A stretch of DNA of 47,780 nt from Paracoccus binzhouensis (GCF_016446475.1 NZ_JAEHFP010000018.1:1-47780); one strand, 5' to 3'; positions 19,841 to 28,823 are shown, counted from the first letter of the stretch. Made by a program: numbers and translations. The notes: generated from the sequence alone by a model not told the origin.

Positions 19841-21799
19841 GTGGCCGAGAAAGACAGACCCTGGCTCTTCCGCACCTATGCGGGCCACTCGACCGCCGAG
19901 AAATCGAACGCGCTCTACCGCAGCAACCTCGCCAAGGGGCAGACCGGCCTGTCGGTGGCCTTCGATCTGCCCACGCAGACCGGCTATGACAGCGACCACC
20001 TGCTGGCGCGCGGCGAGGTCGGCAAGGTCGGCGTGCCGATCTGCCATCTGGGCGACATGCGCAGCCTGTTCCGGGACATCCCGCTGGAACAGATGAACAC
20101 TTCGATGACCATCAACGCCACCGCGCCTTGGCTGCTGGCGCTCTACATCGCCGTGGCCGAGGAGCAGGGCGCCGACACGCGCAAGCTGCAAGGCACGGTG
20201 CAGAACGACATCATCAAGGAATATCTGTCGCGCGGCACCTATATCTGCCCGCCGAAACCCTCGCTGCGGATGATCACCGACGTCGCGGCCTATACGGCCA
20301 AGCATTTGCCGAAATGGAACCCGATGAATGTCTGCTCCTACCATCTGCAAGAGGCGGGGGCGACGCCCGAGCAGGAACTGGCCTATGCGCTGGCCACCGG
20401 CATCGCTGTGCTCGATGACCTGAAAGGCAAGGTCGCGCCGCAGGACTTCCCGGCGATGGTCGGCCGCATCAGCTTCTTCGTGAACGCCGGCATCCGCTTC
20501 GTGACCGAGATGTGCAAGATGCGCGCCTTCACCGAGCTCTGGGACGAGATCTGCCGCGAGCGTTACGGCATCGAGGAAGAGAAATACCGCCGCTTCCGCT
20601 ATGGCGTGCAGGTGAACAGCCTGGGCCTGACCGAGCAGCAACCGGAAAACAACGTCTATCGCATCCTGCTCGAGATGCTGGCGGTGGTGCTGTCGAAGAA
20701 TGCCCGCGCCCGCGCCGTGCAGCTGCCGGCCTGGAACGAGGCGCTGGGCCTGCCGCGGCCCTGGGACCAGCAATGGTCGCTGCGCATGCAGCAGATCGTC
20801 GCCTACGAGACGGACCTGCTGGAATATGGCGATCTCTTCGATGGCAACCCCGCCATCGCCGCCAAGGTCGAGGCACTGAAATCCGGCGCGCGCGCGGAAC
20901 TGGCGACGCTGGACGAGATGGGCGGCGCCATCGCCGCCATCGAATACATGAAGTCGCGGCTGGTCGAATCGAATGCCGAGCGGCTGAACCGCATCGAGGC
21001 GAACGAGACCGTGGTGGTGGGCGTCAACCGCTGGCAGCAGGGCGAGCCCTCGCCGCTGACCGCGGGCGACGGCGGCATCATGGTCGTGGACCCGGCGGTC
21101 GAGCAGGACCAGATCGCCCGGCTGGACGCCTGGCGGCAGGCCCGCGACCAGGTGGCCGTCGAGGCCGCCCTCGCCGCGCTGCGCGATGCCGCGCAGGCGG
21201 GCCAGAACGTCATGCCGCCCTCGATCGCCGCGGCCAGGGCCGGCGCCACCACCGGCGAATGGGCGGCGGTGATGCGGCAGGTGCATGGCGAATATCGCGG
21301 CCCGACCGGGGTCTCGGCCAGCCCCTCGAACCGCACCGAGGGGCTGGAGCCGATCCGCGAGGCGGTGGACGCGGTCAGCCGCCGCCTGGGCCGGCGGCTG
21401 AAATTCCTGGTCGGCAAGCCCGGGCTCGACGGCCATTCCAACGGCGCCGAGCAGATCGCCTTCCGCGCCCGTGACTGCGGCATGGACATCACCTATGAAG
21501 GCATCCGCCTGACCCCCGAGCAGATCGTGACGCGCGCCGCCGAGGACAATGCCCATGTCGTCGGCCTGTCGATCCTGTCGGGCAGCCACCTGCCGCTGAT
21601 CGAGGAGCTGATGGAACGCATGCGCGCCGCCGGCCTTGCCCATGTCCCGGTGGTGGTCGGCGGCATCATCCCCGAGGAGGACGCGGCCCGGCTGCTGAAG
21701 ATGGGCGTGGCGCGGGTCTATACGCCCAAGGATTTCGAGCTGAACCGCATCATGATGGACATCGTGGCCCTGGTCGAGCCCGAGGCGGCCGCCGTCTGA
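19841..21799 (+). CDS. ecm: (2R)-ethylmalonyl-CoA mutase (MeaA type)
   Basis: A 652-residue coenzyme-B12 mutase converting ethylmalonyl-CoA to methylsuccinyl-CoA in the ethylmalonyl-CoA pathway for acetate assimilation. The N-terminal TIM-barrel has GQTGLSVAFDLPTQTGYDSD. The C-terminal B12 domain carries the base-off motif LDGHSNGAEQIA (His near residue 531), then SILSGSH and VVVGGIIP. The single-chain form and about 650-residue length match Ecm/MeaA rather than the longer MutB methylmalonyl-CoA mutase. Start is GTG 19841, with GAGGGA about 7 nt upstream. It is monocistronic and followed by a long inverted repeat. Confidence 0.92.
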   Translation: MAEKDRPWLFRTYAGHSTAEKSNALYRSNLAKGQTGLSVAFDLPTQTGYDSDHLLARGEVGKVGVPICHLGDMRSLFRDIPLEQMNTSMTINATAPWLLALYIAVAEEQGADTRKLQGTVQNDIIKEYLSRGTYICPPKPSLRMITDVAAYTAKHLPKWNPMNVCSYHLQEAGATPEQELAYALATGIAVLDDLKGKVAPQDFPAMVGRISFFVNAGIRFVTEMCKMRAFTELWDEICRERYGIEEEKYRRFRYGVQVNSLGLTEQQPENNVYRILLEMLAVVLSKNARARAVQLPAWNEALGLPRPWDQQWSLRMQQIVAYETDLLEYGDLFDGNPAIAAKVEALKSGARAELATLDEMGGAIAAIEYMKSRLVESNAERLNRIEANETVVVGVNRWQQGEPSPLTAGDGGIMVVDPAVEQDQIARLDAWRQARDQVAVEAALAALRDAAQAGQNVMPPSIAAARAGATTGEWAAVMRQVHGEYRGPTGVSASPSNRTEGLEPIREAVDAVSRRLGRRLKFLVGKPGLDGHSNGAEQIAFRARDCGMDITYEGIRLTPEQIVTRAAEDNAHVVGLSILSGSHLPLIEELMERMRAAGLAHVPVVVGGIIPEEDAARLLKMGVARVYTPKDFELNRIMMDIVALVEPEAAAV

Positions 21800-21814
21800 G
21801 CCGCTGGCAAGGCC

Positions 21815-21886
21815 GCATGGGTATTTGAGAAACGGAAAGCATCGAAGAGAGGCGCCCGGTTCTTTCCGTTTTGCAAATACCCATGC
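21815..21886. repeat. Long inverted repeat / likely bidirectional terminator (dispersed repeat copies 1 and 2)
   Basis: Two 25-nt arms, 21815-21839 and 21862-21886, are inverted copies with 23 of 25 positions matching. Core words are GCATGGGTATTTG and ACGGAAAG. The loop is 22 nt. It sits between the converging ecm (+) and DMT exporter (-) genes, so a shared terminator role is likely. The same core occurs once each near 34757 and 38731. Confidence 0.7.
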
Positions 21887-21896
21887 AACCGCGCCG

Positions 21897-22802
21897 TCAG
21901 TCCTTCAGCAGCAGAAGCAGCGCGGCGGCGGTCGCCAGAACCCCGGGCAGCACCGCCAGAGGCGGCAGGCCGCGGGTCAATGCGGCCTCGAGCCCGATCA
22001 CCCAGGCCGGGGTCAGGTAGGTATAGGCCATCACCTTCGAGGCGGGCAGGCGCATGGTGGCGAATTGCACCAGCGCCGTGGTCAGCGCGCTGGCGAAGAT
22101 CGCCACGTAAAGCAGCGTCACCCAGACGATGGCCGGCAGATGCACCCAATCGGTGTGCAGGATCGCCCGCCCGCCCCAGACCAGCAGGATCAGCCCGCCG
22201 GCGCAGAGCGTGGCGAAGGTCGAGACGATCGGCGTCTCGCCCCGGTTCAGCCGCCGCACCATTGGCGTATAGAGCGCATGCGCCGCGCAGCCGACCAGGT
22301 AGATCGCCTCGCCGCGGCCGAATTCCAGCCGCATCAGCGCCGCCGCGTCGCCGCCGAAGATCACCCAGAGCGAGCCCGCCGCCCCCAGCGCCAGCGCCAC
22401 GGCGATGCGCCCGGTCATGCGCTGACGCATCAAGAGCCAGCCGAAGCCCGCCGACATCAGCGGCGTCAGCGTGAACACCGCCGCCGCCGAGACCGGCAGC
22501 GCGGTCTTGAGCCCCTCGAACATCAGCACGAAATAGGCGGCGAAAAGCCCGCCCAGCAGCAGGTAGCGCCAGGGCGCGCGAAAGCTTGCGCGCGGGATGC
22601 CGGGCCCGGCCAGCGCGACGCCGCCGACCACGCCCGCGGCGATGGCGAAGCGCGCCGCCGAGATCGCCGCTGGGTCGATCAGGTTCGCCGCCCGCGCCCC
22701 CAGCGAGAAGGAGCCCGCGATCGCGGCCGAGAACAGCAGCATCGCCGCATGGCCCTGCAGCGCCTCGCGCCGCATCTGCGGCACCGCGGACAGCTCGGCC
22801 AT
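21897..22802 (-). CDS. DMT superfamily transporter (EamA domains)
   Basis: A 301-residue inner-membrane protein with about ten hydrophobic segments forming two EamA repeats; the first covers roughly residues 15-145, the second 155-300. Typical elements include AAISAARFAIA, PVSAAAVFTLTPLMSAGFGW and PASKVMAYTYLTPAWVIGLE. Such proteins export amino acids or other metabolites, and the substrate cannot be read from sequence. Its ATG overlaps the stop of the upstream CMD-family gene (ATGA), so the pair is an operon. Confidence 0.88.
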   Translation of the reverse strand: MAELSAVPQMRREALQGHAAMLLFSAAIAGSFSLGARAANLIDPAAISAARFAIAAGVVGGVALAGPGIPRASFRAPWRYLLLGGLFAAYFVLMFEGLKTALPVSAAAVFTLTPLMSAGFGWLLMRQRMTGRIAVALALGAAGSLWVIFGGDAAALMRLEFGRGEAIYLVGCAAHALYTPMVRRLNRGETPIVSTFATLCAGGLILLVWGGRAILHTDWVHLPAIVWVTLLYVAIFASALTTALVQFATMRLPASKVMAYTYLTPAWVIGLEAALTRGLPPLAVLPGVLATAAALLLLLKD

Positions 22803-23371
22803 CAGCCGCGGCCCAGCATGTAGAATTCGTCGTTCGGCCGGATGTCGCCGGCATTCACCAGCCGGTTCGACATGCCGAAGAAGGCGGCGATGGCGCCGAT
22901 GTCCCAGATCTCGTCCTGGTCGAAGCCGGCCTCGCGCAGCGCGGCATGATCCGCCTCGCCGATCTCCTGGGCCCGCAGCGCCACCTTCTCGGCATAGGCC
23001 AGCATGGCGCGTTCGCGGGCCGTCAGGTCGGCCTTGCGCCAGTTCACCGCCACCTGGTCGGCGATGAAGGCGTTCTTCGCCCGGATGCGCAGGATCGCGC
23101 CATGCGCCACCACGCAATACTGGCACTGGTTCAGCCCCGAGGTGGCGACCACGATCAGCTCGCGCTCGGCCTTGGTCAGGCCGCCCTCGCGCTCCATCAG
23201 CGCGTCGTGATAGGCGAAGAAGGCGCGGAATTCGTCCGGCCGATGCGCGAGCGCCAGGAAGACGTTCGGCACGAAGCCGGATTTCTCGGCCACCTTGCGG
23301 ATGCGTGCGGCGATGTCCTCGGGCATCTCGTCCAGCGCGGGCACGGGAAAGCGGCTGATGGGATGGGTCAT
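22802..23371 (-). CDS. Peroxidase-related CMD / AhpD-like protein
   Basis: A 189-residue protein of the carboxymuconolactone decarboxylase fold, peroxidase-related subgroup. The redox motif is CQYCVVAH (Cys-x-x-Cys with following His), flanked by ELIVVATSGLNQ and ERAMLAYAEKVAL. It begins MTHPISRFPVPALDEMPEDI, which fits start ATG 23371; an in-frame ATG further up (23449) would add a leader overlapping the ffh promoter. AhpD-like proteins reduce peroxides or disulfides. It is translationally coupled to the DMT exporter and divergent from ffh. Confidence 0.88.
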   Translation of the reverse strand: MTHPISRFPVPALDEMPEDIAARIRKVAEKSGFVPNVFLALAHRPDEFRAFFAYHDALMEREGGLTKAERELIVVATSGLNQCQYCVVAHGAILRIRAKNAFIADQVAVNWRKADLTARERAMLAYAEKVALRAQEIGEADHAALREAGFDQDEIWDIGAIAAFFGMSNRLVNAGDIRPNDEFYMLGRG

Positions 23372-23432
23372 GGTGTGGTCCTCCGGGGCCGAGGTTTTCA
23401 CCAAAGCCGGGGCGGGGTCAACGGGGCCGCGC

Positions 23433-23461
23433 TTGACTTCACCGGCCATTGCGCCTATCCA
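23433..23461 (+). promoter_or_regulatory. Candidate sigma-70 promoter for ffh
   Basis: TTGACT (23433-23438), 17-nt spacer, TATCCA (23456-23461). Transcription would start near 23468, giving a leader of about 135 nt to the ffh ATG that contains the tandem hairpins at 23473-23510. Confidence 0.4.
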
Positions 23462-23472
23462 CGCCCGGATTC

Positions 23473-23510
23473 CCGGAAGGTCCGCCCTTCCGGTCCCCGC
23501 CCGCCGGGGA
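23473..23510 (+). repeat. Two adjacent perfect hairpins in the presumed ffh leader
   Basis: CCGGAAGG/CCTTCCGG around a 5-nt loop (23473-23493) is immediately followed by TCCCCG/CGGGGA around a 5-nt loop (23494-23510). Neither has a following T-run, so they are not ordinary terminators. They may shape the ffh mRNA leader. Confidence 0.5.
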
Positions 23511-23602
23511 TCGCCCCCCGTCAGCGCGTTGCGCCCACGGGGGCGTCACTGTTTATTCGCGTCCCACATCCGGGACAACGGCAACCATCAGGAGGGCCGC
23601 CG

Positions 23603-25099
23603 ATGTTTGAAAACCTGTCCGACCGCCTTGGCGGCGTCTTCGACCGGCTGACCAAGCAGGGTGCCCTGTCCGAGGAGGACGTCGCCGCCGCCATGCGCGA
23701 GGTCCGCGTCGCGCTGCTGGAAGCCGATGTCTCGCTGCCCGTCGCGCGCAGCTTCGTGAAATCCGTCACCGCCAAGGCCACCGGAAGCGCCGTCACCAAG
23801 TCGATCACCCCCGGCCAGCAGGTCGTGAAGATCGTCCATGACGAACTGATCAAGGTCCTGCAGGGCGAGGGCCAGCCCGACGCGCTGCGCATCGACAATC
23901 CTCCGGCGCCGATCCTGATGGTCGGGCTGCAGGGCTCGGGCAAGACCACCACCACCGCCAAGCTGGCGAAGCGCCTCAAGGACCGCGAGAAGAAGCGGGT
24001 GCTGATGGCCTCGCTGGACACCAACCGCCCGGCCGCCATGGAGCAGCTGGCGATCCTGGGCCAGCAGATCGGCGTCGACACCCTGCCCATCGTGCCGGGC
24101 GAGAACGCCGTGCAGATCGCCAGGCGCGCCAAGCAACAGGCGACGCTGGGCGGCTATGACGTCTACATGCTCGACACCGCCGGCCGGCTGCATATCGACG
24201 AAGTGCTGATGGACGAGGTGCAGGCGGTCCGCGACGTGGCCAGCCCGCGCGAGACGCTGCTGGTCGTGGACGGTCTGACCGGCCAGGACGCGGTGAATGT
24301 CGCGGCCGAGTTCGACGGCAAGGTCGGCATCACCGGCGTGGTGCTGACCCGGATGGACGGCGACGGCCGCGGCGGCGCGGCGCTGTCGATGCGCGCCGTC
24401 ACCGGCAAGCCGATCCGCTTCGTCGGTCTTGGCGAGAAGATGGACGCGCTGGAAGCCTTCGACGCGCAGCGCGTCGCCGGCCGCATCCTCGGCATGGGCG
24501 ACATCGTGGCGCTGGTCGAGAAGGCGCAGGAGGTGCTGGAGGTCGAGCAGGCCGAGCGCATGATGAAGCGCTTCCAGAAGGGCATGTTCAACATGAACGA
24601 CCTGCGCAACCAGCTTGAGCAGATGCTCAAGATGGGCGGCATGCAGTCGATCATGGGCATGATGCCCGGCATGGGCAAGATGGCCAAGCAGGCCGAGGCC
24701 GCCGGCTTCGACGACAAGGCGATCAAGCGCCAGATCGCGCTGATCAACTCGATGACCAGGAAGGAACGCGCCAACCCGGACCTGCTGCAGGCCAGCCGCA
24801 AGAAGCGCATCGCGGCGGGTGCCGGCATGGAGGTGTCGGAACTGAACAAGCTTCTGAAGATGCAGAAGCAGATGGCCGACACGATGAAGAAGCTCGGCAA
24901 GATGGGCAAGGGCGGGATGCTGAAACAGGCCATGCGCGCCATGACCGGCAAGGGCGGCGGGCTGCCCGACATGGCCAATGTCGATCCCGAGAAGATGGCC
25001 GAGGCGACGAAGATGTTGCAGGATCCCAAGGGTCTGGGCGGCGACCTGGGCAAGCTGAACCTGCCCGGCGGGCTCTCGGGGCTGTTCGGGAAGAAATAA
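23603..25099 (+). CDS. ffh: Signal recognition particle protein Ffh (SRP54)
   Basis: A 498-residue GTPase that with 4.5S RNA targets nascent membrane proteins to FtsY. The N domain is at residues 1-90. The G domain has P-loop GLQGSGKTTTTAKLAKRL, DTAGR and TRMDGDGRGGAALS. The C-terminal methionine-rich M domain (from ~residue 300) includes MQSIMGMMPGMGKM and ends with a Gly-rich tail. ATG 23603 follows a strong CAGGAGGG. A GNAT gene begins directly after the stop. The 4.5S RNA gene was not found nearby. Confidence 0.98.
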   Translation: MFENLSDRLGGVFDRLTKQGALSEEDVAAAMREVRVALLEADVSLPVARSFVKSVTAKATGSAVTKSITPGQQVVKIVHDELIKVLQGEGQPDALRIDNPPAPILMVGLQGSGKTTTTAKLAKRLKDREKKRVLMASLDTNRPAAMEQLAILGQQIGVDTLPIVPGENAVQIARRAKQQATLGGYDVYMLDTAGRLHIDEVLMDEVQAVRDVASPRETLLVVDGLTGQDAVNVAAEFDGKVGITGVVLTRMDGDGRGGAALSMRAVTGKPIRFVGLGEKMDALEAFDAQRVAGRILGMGDIVALVEKAQEVLEVEQAERMMKRFQKGMFNMNDLRNQLEQMLKMGGMQSIMGMMPGMGKMAKQAEAAGFDDKAIKRQIALINSMTRKERANPDLLQASRKKRIAAGAGMEVSELNKLLKMQKQMADTMKKLGKMGKGGMLKQAMRAMTGKGGGLPDMANVDPEKMAEATKMLQDPKGLGGDLGKLNLPGGLSGLFGKK

Positions 25100-25630
25100 G
25101 TGGTCACGCTCTCCGACACGCCCGTGCTGACGACCGAACGCCTGGTCCTGCGTGCCCCGCAGGCCGGCGACTGGCCGGCATGGCGCGATTTCGCCAGCGG
25201 CGAGCGGGCGCGCTGGATCGGCGGGCCGATGGTCGAGCCGGGCCATGCCTGGCGCGCCTTCGGCCATATCGTCGGCCATTGGGTGCTGCGCGGCTTCGGC
25301 TCCTTCGTGGTGACGGATCGCGACAGCGGCGCGGCCCTGGGCTCGGTCGGGCCCTGGCGCCCCGACGGCTGGCCCGAGAACGAACTGGGCTGGACGCTCT
25401 GGGATGCGGCGGCCGAGGGCAGGGGCATCGCACATGAGGCGGCGCTGGCCGCCCGCGACTTCGCGGCCCGCGGGCTCGGCTGGACCACCGCCGTCAGCTA
25501 TATCCTGCCCGCCAATGCCCGCTCGGCGGCGCTGGCCGAAAGGCTGGGCGCGGTGCTCGACCCGGATGCGGCGCATCCCGGCAAGGAGCCCTGCCTCGTC
25601 TATCGCCATCCGATGGGGGCTGCGGCATGA
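25100..25630 (+). CDS. GNAT-family N-acetyltransferase
   Basis: A 176-residue RimJ/RimL-like acetyltransferase: TERLVLRAPQAGDWPAW at the N-terminus, then the mid-protein ENELGWTLWDAAAEGRGIA (acetyl-CoA pyrophosphate loop region) and NARSAALAERLGAV, the usual end of the fold. Start is GTG 25100, the codon immediately after the ffh stop, so it is probably read by coupling from ffh. The substrate, protein N-terminus or small molecule, is unknown. Confidence 0.85.
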   Translation: MVTLSDTPVLTTERLVLRAPQAGDWPAWRDFASGERARWIGGPMVEPGHAWRAFGHIVGHWVLRGFGSFVVTDRDSGAALGSVGPWRPDGWPENELGWTLWDAAAEGRGIAHEAALAARDFAARGLGWTTAVSYILPANARSAALAERLGAVLDPDAAHPGKEPCLVYRHPMGAAA

Positions 25631-25648
25631 GCGACGCGCGCTGCATCC

Positions 25649-25681
25649 CCGGTGCACGCCCGGTGTACGGGCGGTGTACAG
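25649..25681. repeat. Three 11-bp tandem repeats upstream of chorismate mutase
   Basis: CCGGTGCACGC, CCGGTGTACGG and GCGGTGTACAG lie head to tail at 25649-25659, 25660-25670 and 25671-25681. Each contains GGTGyAC. The period is close to one helical turn, which would place three equal sites on one DNA face. They end 37 nt before the GTG of the chorismate mutase gene. Confidence 0.55.
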
Positions 25682-25718
25682 CCGCCCTGAACGAAATCAA
25701 CGGCTTGGAGTTTTCCTC

Positions 25719-26015
25719 GTGAGTGATGACGCCGCCCGCGCCGCCGCGCTCCTGAAAGAGCATCGCGCCAGCATCGACCGGCTGGACGCGATCCTGGTCT
25801 ATACGCTGGCCGAGCGCTTCAAGCACACCCAATCCGTCGGCCGTCTCAAGGCCGAACACGACCTTCCGCCGTCCGATCCCGCCCGCGAGGCGCAACAGAT
25901 CGAGCGGCTGGAACGCCTCGCGCGCGAGGCCGACCTCGACCCGGAATTCGCGCGCAAATTCCTGAATTTCGTGATCGCCGAAGTGATCCGGCATCACGAA
26001 CGGTACCACGCCTAG
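25719..26015 (+). CDS. Chorismate mutase (AroQ class)
   Basis: A 98-residue all-helical enzyme rearranging chorismate to prephenate for phenylalanine and tyrosine. Recognisable blocks are RASIDRLDAILVYTLAERF (helix 1 with the substrate-binding Arg), VGRLKAEHDLPPSDPAREA with the active-site Lys, and FLNFVIAEVIRHHERY. Start is GTG 25719, with TTGGAG about 9 nt upstream. It lies 51 nt before rpsP, a linkage common in Rhodobacterales, so expression with the translation operon is likely. Confidence 0.9.
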   Translation: MSDDAARAAALLKEHRASIDRLDAILVYTLAERFKHTQSVGRLKAEHDLPPSDPAREAQQIERLERLAREADLDPEFARKFLNFVIAEVIRHHERYHA

Positions 26016-26066
26016 GATGCGCTGCCGCGTATCCGCCAACCCCGCCATTCCAAAGGAGAAATCGCA

Positions 26067-26441
26067 ATGGCAATGAAAATCCGCCTGGCCCGTGGTGGCT
26101 CGAAGAAACGCCCCCATTACGCCATCGTCGCCTCCGATTCGCGCATGCCGCGCGACGGCCGCTTCATCGAGAAGCTGGGCACCTACAACCCGCTCTTGCC
26201 GAAGGATTCGGAGGAGCGCATCAAGATGAACCTCGAGCGCGTCCAGTACTGGCTGGGCCAGGGCGCGCAGCCGACCGACCGCGTCGCCCGCTTCCTGGAA
26301 GCCGCCGGCGTGAAGGAGAAGGCCGAGCGCAAGAACCTGAAGAAGGGCGAGCCGGGCAAGGCCGCGAAAGAGCGCGCCGAGAAGCGCGCCGCCCGCGAGG
26401 CCGCCGCCAACGCCCCGGCCGAAGAAGCCGCCTCGGAATAA
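26067..26441 (+). CDS. rpsP: 30S ribosomal protein S16
   Basis: A 124-residue S16 protein. The core [20 protein letters not shown], then [12 protein letters not shown] and a [13 protein letters not shown] region, is followed by a long charged, Ala/Glu/Lys-rich tail from about residue 80, typical of alphaproteobacterial S16. AAGGAGAAATCGCA gives a strong ribosome-binding site. First gene of the rpsP-rimM-trmD-rplS unit. Confidence 0.98.
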   Translation: MAMKIRLARGGSKKRPHYAIVASDSRMPRDGRFIEKLGTYNPLLPKDSEERIKMNLERVQYWLGQGAQPTDRVARFLEAAGVKEKAERKNLKKGEPGKAAKERAEKRAAREAAANAPAEEAASE

Positions 26442-26447
26442 TCCGGC

Positions 26448-26954
26448 ATGGCCGAGCGGATCTGTGTCGGCGCGATCGCGGGCGCCTTCGGCGTCCGGGG
26501 CGAGGTGAGGCTCAAGAGCTTCACCTCGGAGCCCTCTGATATTGCTGCCTATGGTCCGCTCTGGTCCGAGGATGGAAAACGCTCCTTCACTGTCCGGCTG
26601 ACCCGGCCGGTGACCGGGGGACTCGGGGCCCGGCTCTCGGGCGTCGAGACGCGCGAACAGGCCGAGGCGCTGAAGGGCGTGACGCTTTGGGCCGACCGCG
26701 ACCGGCTTCCGGCGCTGCCGGACGACGAATTCTATCACACCGACCTGATCGGGCTTTCCGTCTACGACACCGGCGGCAAGCCGATCGGCAAGGTCCGCGC
26801 CATCTACGACCACGGCGCGGGCGACATTCTCGAGATCACCGGCGCCGGCCGGCGGCAGGTGCTGTTGCTGCCCTTCACCCGCGCCTTCGTGCCGACGGTG
26901 GACATCGCCGCCGGGCGCATCATCGCCGACCCGCCGGAAGAGGAACAGGAATGA
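26448..26954 (+). CDS. rimM: Ribosome maturation factor RimM
   Basis: A 168-residue 16S rRNA processing factor that binds S19 in the 30S head. The N-terminal domain begins [20 protein letters not shown]. The C-terminal PRC-barrel domain starts near [16 protein letters not shown] and has the [15 protein letters not shown] block. It lies 6 nt after rpsP, and its stop overlaps the next ATG. Confidence 0.97.
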   Translation: MAERICVGAIAGAFGVRGEVRLKSFTSEPSDIAAYGPLWSEDGKRSFTVRLTRPVTGGLGARLSGVETREQAEALKGVTLWADRDRLPALPDDEFYHTDLIGLSVYDTGGKPIGKVRAIYDHGAGDILEITGAGRRQVLLLPFTRAFVPTVDIAAGRIIADPPEEEQE

Positions 26955-27286
26955 CGCGCATCGCCTTGTTTGCCATCGGTTTTCTTCTGATGCTCGCCGG
27001 CCCGCTGATGCAGGGCCTGTCGGGCAGCGACAATCCGAACGCCTATGTCTTCGCGCCGATCATGCTGGCCGGGGCCATCCCGGTGCTGGCCGGGCAGGCG
27101 CTGTCGCCCAGCCCGCGGCTGATGGCGCAGGCCATCCTGATCTGCGGTGCGCTCTGCATGGGCGCCTGGTATCTGGGCACGCTCTTCGATCCGATGGCGG
27201 TGCCGCCCGCCGCGCCGGTCGGCACCGCCATCCTGGGGGCGCTGCTGGTGGTGGCGGGCAATTTCCTGCTGCGCCGCGACGCATGA
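26951..27286 (+). CDS. Small membrane protein between rimM and trmD
   Basis: A 111-residue hydrophobic protein with four predicted membrane helices (roughly residues 4-22, 34-52, 58-78 and 85-106). I recognise no named family. ATG 26951 overlaps the rimM stop, and its own stop overlaps the trmD ATG (ATGA on both sides), so it is translated as part of the rimM-trmD unit. Both overlaps argue strongly for a real gene. Confidence 0.8.
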   Translation: MTRIALFAIGFLLMLAGPLMQGLSGSDNPNAYVFAPIMLAGAIPVLAGQALSPSPRLMAQAILICGALCMGAWYLGTLFDPMAVPPAAPVGTAILGALLVVAGNFLLRRDA

Positions 27287-28146
27287 GCGTGCCGTCGAAA
27301 TCACACGCGGCCAAGTCGCACGGCCGCCTGACCATGCGACCCAGCCTGCAGCCCCGCGACCTGATGGCCGAGCCCCAGGTCCGCGGCGCATGGACGGCGC
27401 AGGTCGTCACCCTGTTTCCCGAGGCTTTCCCGGGGGTTCTGGGGCTTTCCCTGACCGGCCGGGCGTTGGCCGAGGGGCTGTGGAACCTGCGCAGCCTCGA
27501 CCTGCGCCCCTTCGGCATCGGCCGGCATCGCAATGTCGACGACACGCCCGCCGGCGGCGGCGCCGGCATGGTGATCCGCCCGGATGTCATGGACGCGGCG
27601 CTGCGCGAGGCGGGCGGTGACCTGCCGGTGATCTATCTCTCGCCGCGCGGCAGGCCCTTCACCCAGGCGCGGGCGCGGGAACTGGCGCAGGGGCCGGGCA
27701 TGACGCTGATCTGCGGCCGCTTCGAGGGCGTGGACCAGCGCGTGCTGGACGCCCATGGCGTCGAGGAGATCAGCATCGGCGATTATGTCCTGACCGGCGG
27801 CGAGCTGGCCGCTCAGGTCTTGATCGACGCGACGGTTCGCCTTATACCGCGCGTGCTGGGGAATCAGAAGTCTCTGGCCGAGGAATCCTTTTCCCCGGAC
27901 CATGGCGGCCTGCTTGAACATCCGCAGTATACGAAGCCCGCCCTTTGGGAAGGCCGCGCGATCCCGGAAGTGCTTCTGTCCGGCAATCACGCGGCTATTG
28001 CCAGTTGGCGGCGCGACATGGCCGAAAGGCTGACCAAGGAACGCCGCCCCGACCTGTGGCGGGCATATGAGGAAACTCGTATGGACCCGGCAAAGGACCG
28101 ACAGCTCTCGGGCGCATCAGACCAATCGCGGGGCTACCGCGAGTAA
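27283..28146 (+). CDS. trmD: tRNA (guanine-37-N1)-methyltransferase TrmD
   Basis: A 287-residue SPOUT methyltransferase modifying G37 next to the anticodon. The conserved core starts [16 protein letters not shown] at residue ~36. It contains [41 protein letters not shown] (the knotted SAM site) and [12 protein letters not shown]. The first 35 residues are a poorly conserved extension. ATG 27283 is chosen because it overlaps the preceding stop; ATG 27364 would remove the extension but lacks a ribosome-binding site. rplS follows 16 nt later. Confidence 0.96.
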   Translation: MSVPSKSHAAKSHGRLTMRPSLQPRDLMAEPQVRGAWTAQVVTLFPEAFPGVLGLSLTGRALAEGLWNLRSLDLRPFGIGRHRNVDDTPAGGGAGMVIRPDVMDAALREAGGDLPVIYLSPRGRPFTQARARELAQGPGMTLICGRFEGVDQRVLDAHGVEEISIGDYVLTGGELAAQVLIDATVRLIPRVLGNQKSLAEESFSPDHGGLLEHPQYTKPALWEGRAIPEVLLSGNHAAIASWRRDMAERLTKERRPDLWRAYEETRMDPAKDRQLSGASDQSRGYRE

Positions 28147-28162
28147 CCGAAGGAACAAAGCG

Positions 28163-28543
28163 ATGAACCTGATCGCCCAGATCGAAGCCGAGCAGATCGC
28201 CGCGCTCGGCAAGGAAATCCCGGACTTCAAGGCCGGCGACACCGTGCGCGTCGGCTACAAGGTGACCGAAGGCACCCGCACCCGCGTGCAGAACTATGAA
28301 GGCGTGGTCATCTCGCGCAAGGGCGGCGGCATCGGCGCCTCGTTCACCGTGCGCAAGATCTCGTTCGGCGAGGGCGTCGAGCGCGTCTTCCCGCTGTATT
28401 CGACCAATATCGACTCGATCACCGTGGTGCGCCGTGGCCGCGTCCGCCGCGCCAAGCTGTATTACCTGCGCGATCGCCGCGGCAAGTCGGCCCGCATCGC
28501 CGAGGTCAGCAACTACAAGCCCAAAGCCGAAGCCAAGGCCTGA
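28163..28543 (+). CDS. rplS: 50S ribosomal protein L19
   Basis: A 126-residue L19 at the 30S/50S interface. It begins [20 protein letters not shown] and includes [29 protein letters not shown] and the conserved basic [20 protein letters not shown] end. AAGGAACAAAGCG precedes ATG 28163. rpmE starts 11 nt downstream. Confidence 0.98.
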   Translation: MNLIAQIEAEQIAALGKEIPDFKAGDTVRVGYKVTEGTRTRVQNYEGVVISRKGGGIGASFTVRKISFGEGVERVFPLYSTNIDSITVVRRGRVRRAKLYYLRDRRGKSARIAEVSNYKPKAEAKA

Positions 28544-28554
28544 GGAGACGCGCC

Positions 28555-28776
28555 ATGAAAGCAGACATCCATCCCGACTACCACCTGATCGAGGTCAAGA
28601 TGACCGACGGCACCACCTATCAGGTGCGCTCGACCTGGGGCAAGGAAGGCGACACCATGTCGCTGGACATCGACCCGAACTCGCATCCCGCCTGGACGGG
28701 CGGCTCGGCCAAGCTGATGGACACCGGCGGCCGCGTGTCGAAGTTCAAGAACAAATATGCCGGCCTGGGCTTCTGA
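28555..28776 (+). CDS. rpmE: 50S ribosomal protein L31
   Basis: A 73-residue L31. It starts [20 protein letters not shown], has the alphaproteobacterial insert with [14 protein letters not shown], and ends [16 protein letters not shown]. No cysteines, so it is a zinc-free form. GAGGAG lies 8-13 nt upstream of ATG 28555. Last gene before the terminator at 28798. Confidence 0.97.
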   Translation: MKADIHPDYHLIEVKMTDGTTYQVRSTWGKEGDTMSLDIDPNSHPAWTGGSAKLMDTGGRVSKFKNKYAGLGF

Positions 28777-28797
28777 GCCCACCACGCCCGGATCTGC

Positions 28798-28823
28798 AAA
28801 CGCCGCCCCTTCGGGCGGCGTTT
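28798..28823 (+). terminator. Rho-independent terminator after rpmE
   Basis: A perfect 11-bp stem (5' arm 28798-28808, 3' arm 28813-28823) closed by CTTC and followed by CTCGTTTC. The GC-rich stem with a stable tetraloop and 3' thymines is a classic terminator of the translation operon. Confidence 0.85.

Noticed and set aside
23471..23510. A 4.5S (SRP) RNA gene next to ffh
   Set aside because: The hairpins lack the conserved SRP RNA apical motif, and are too short.
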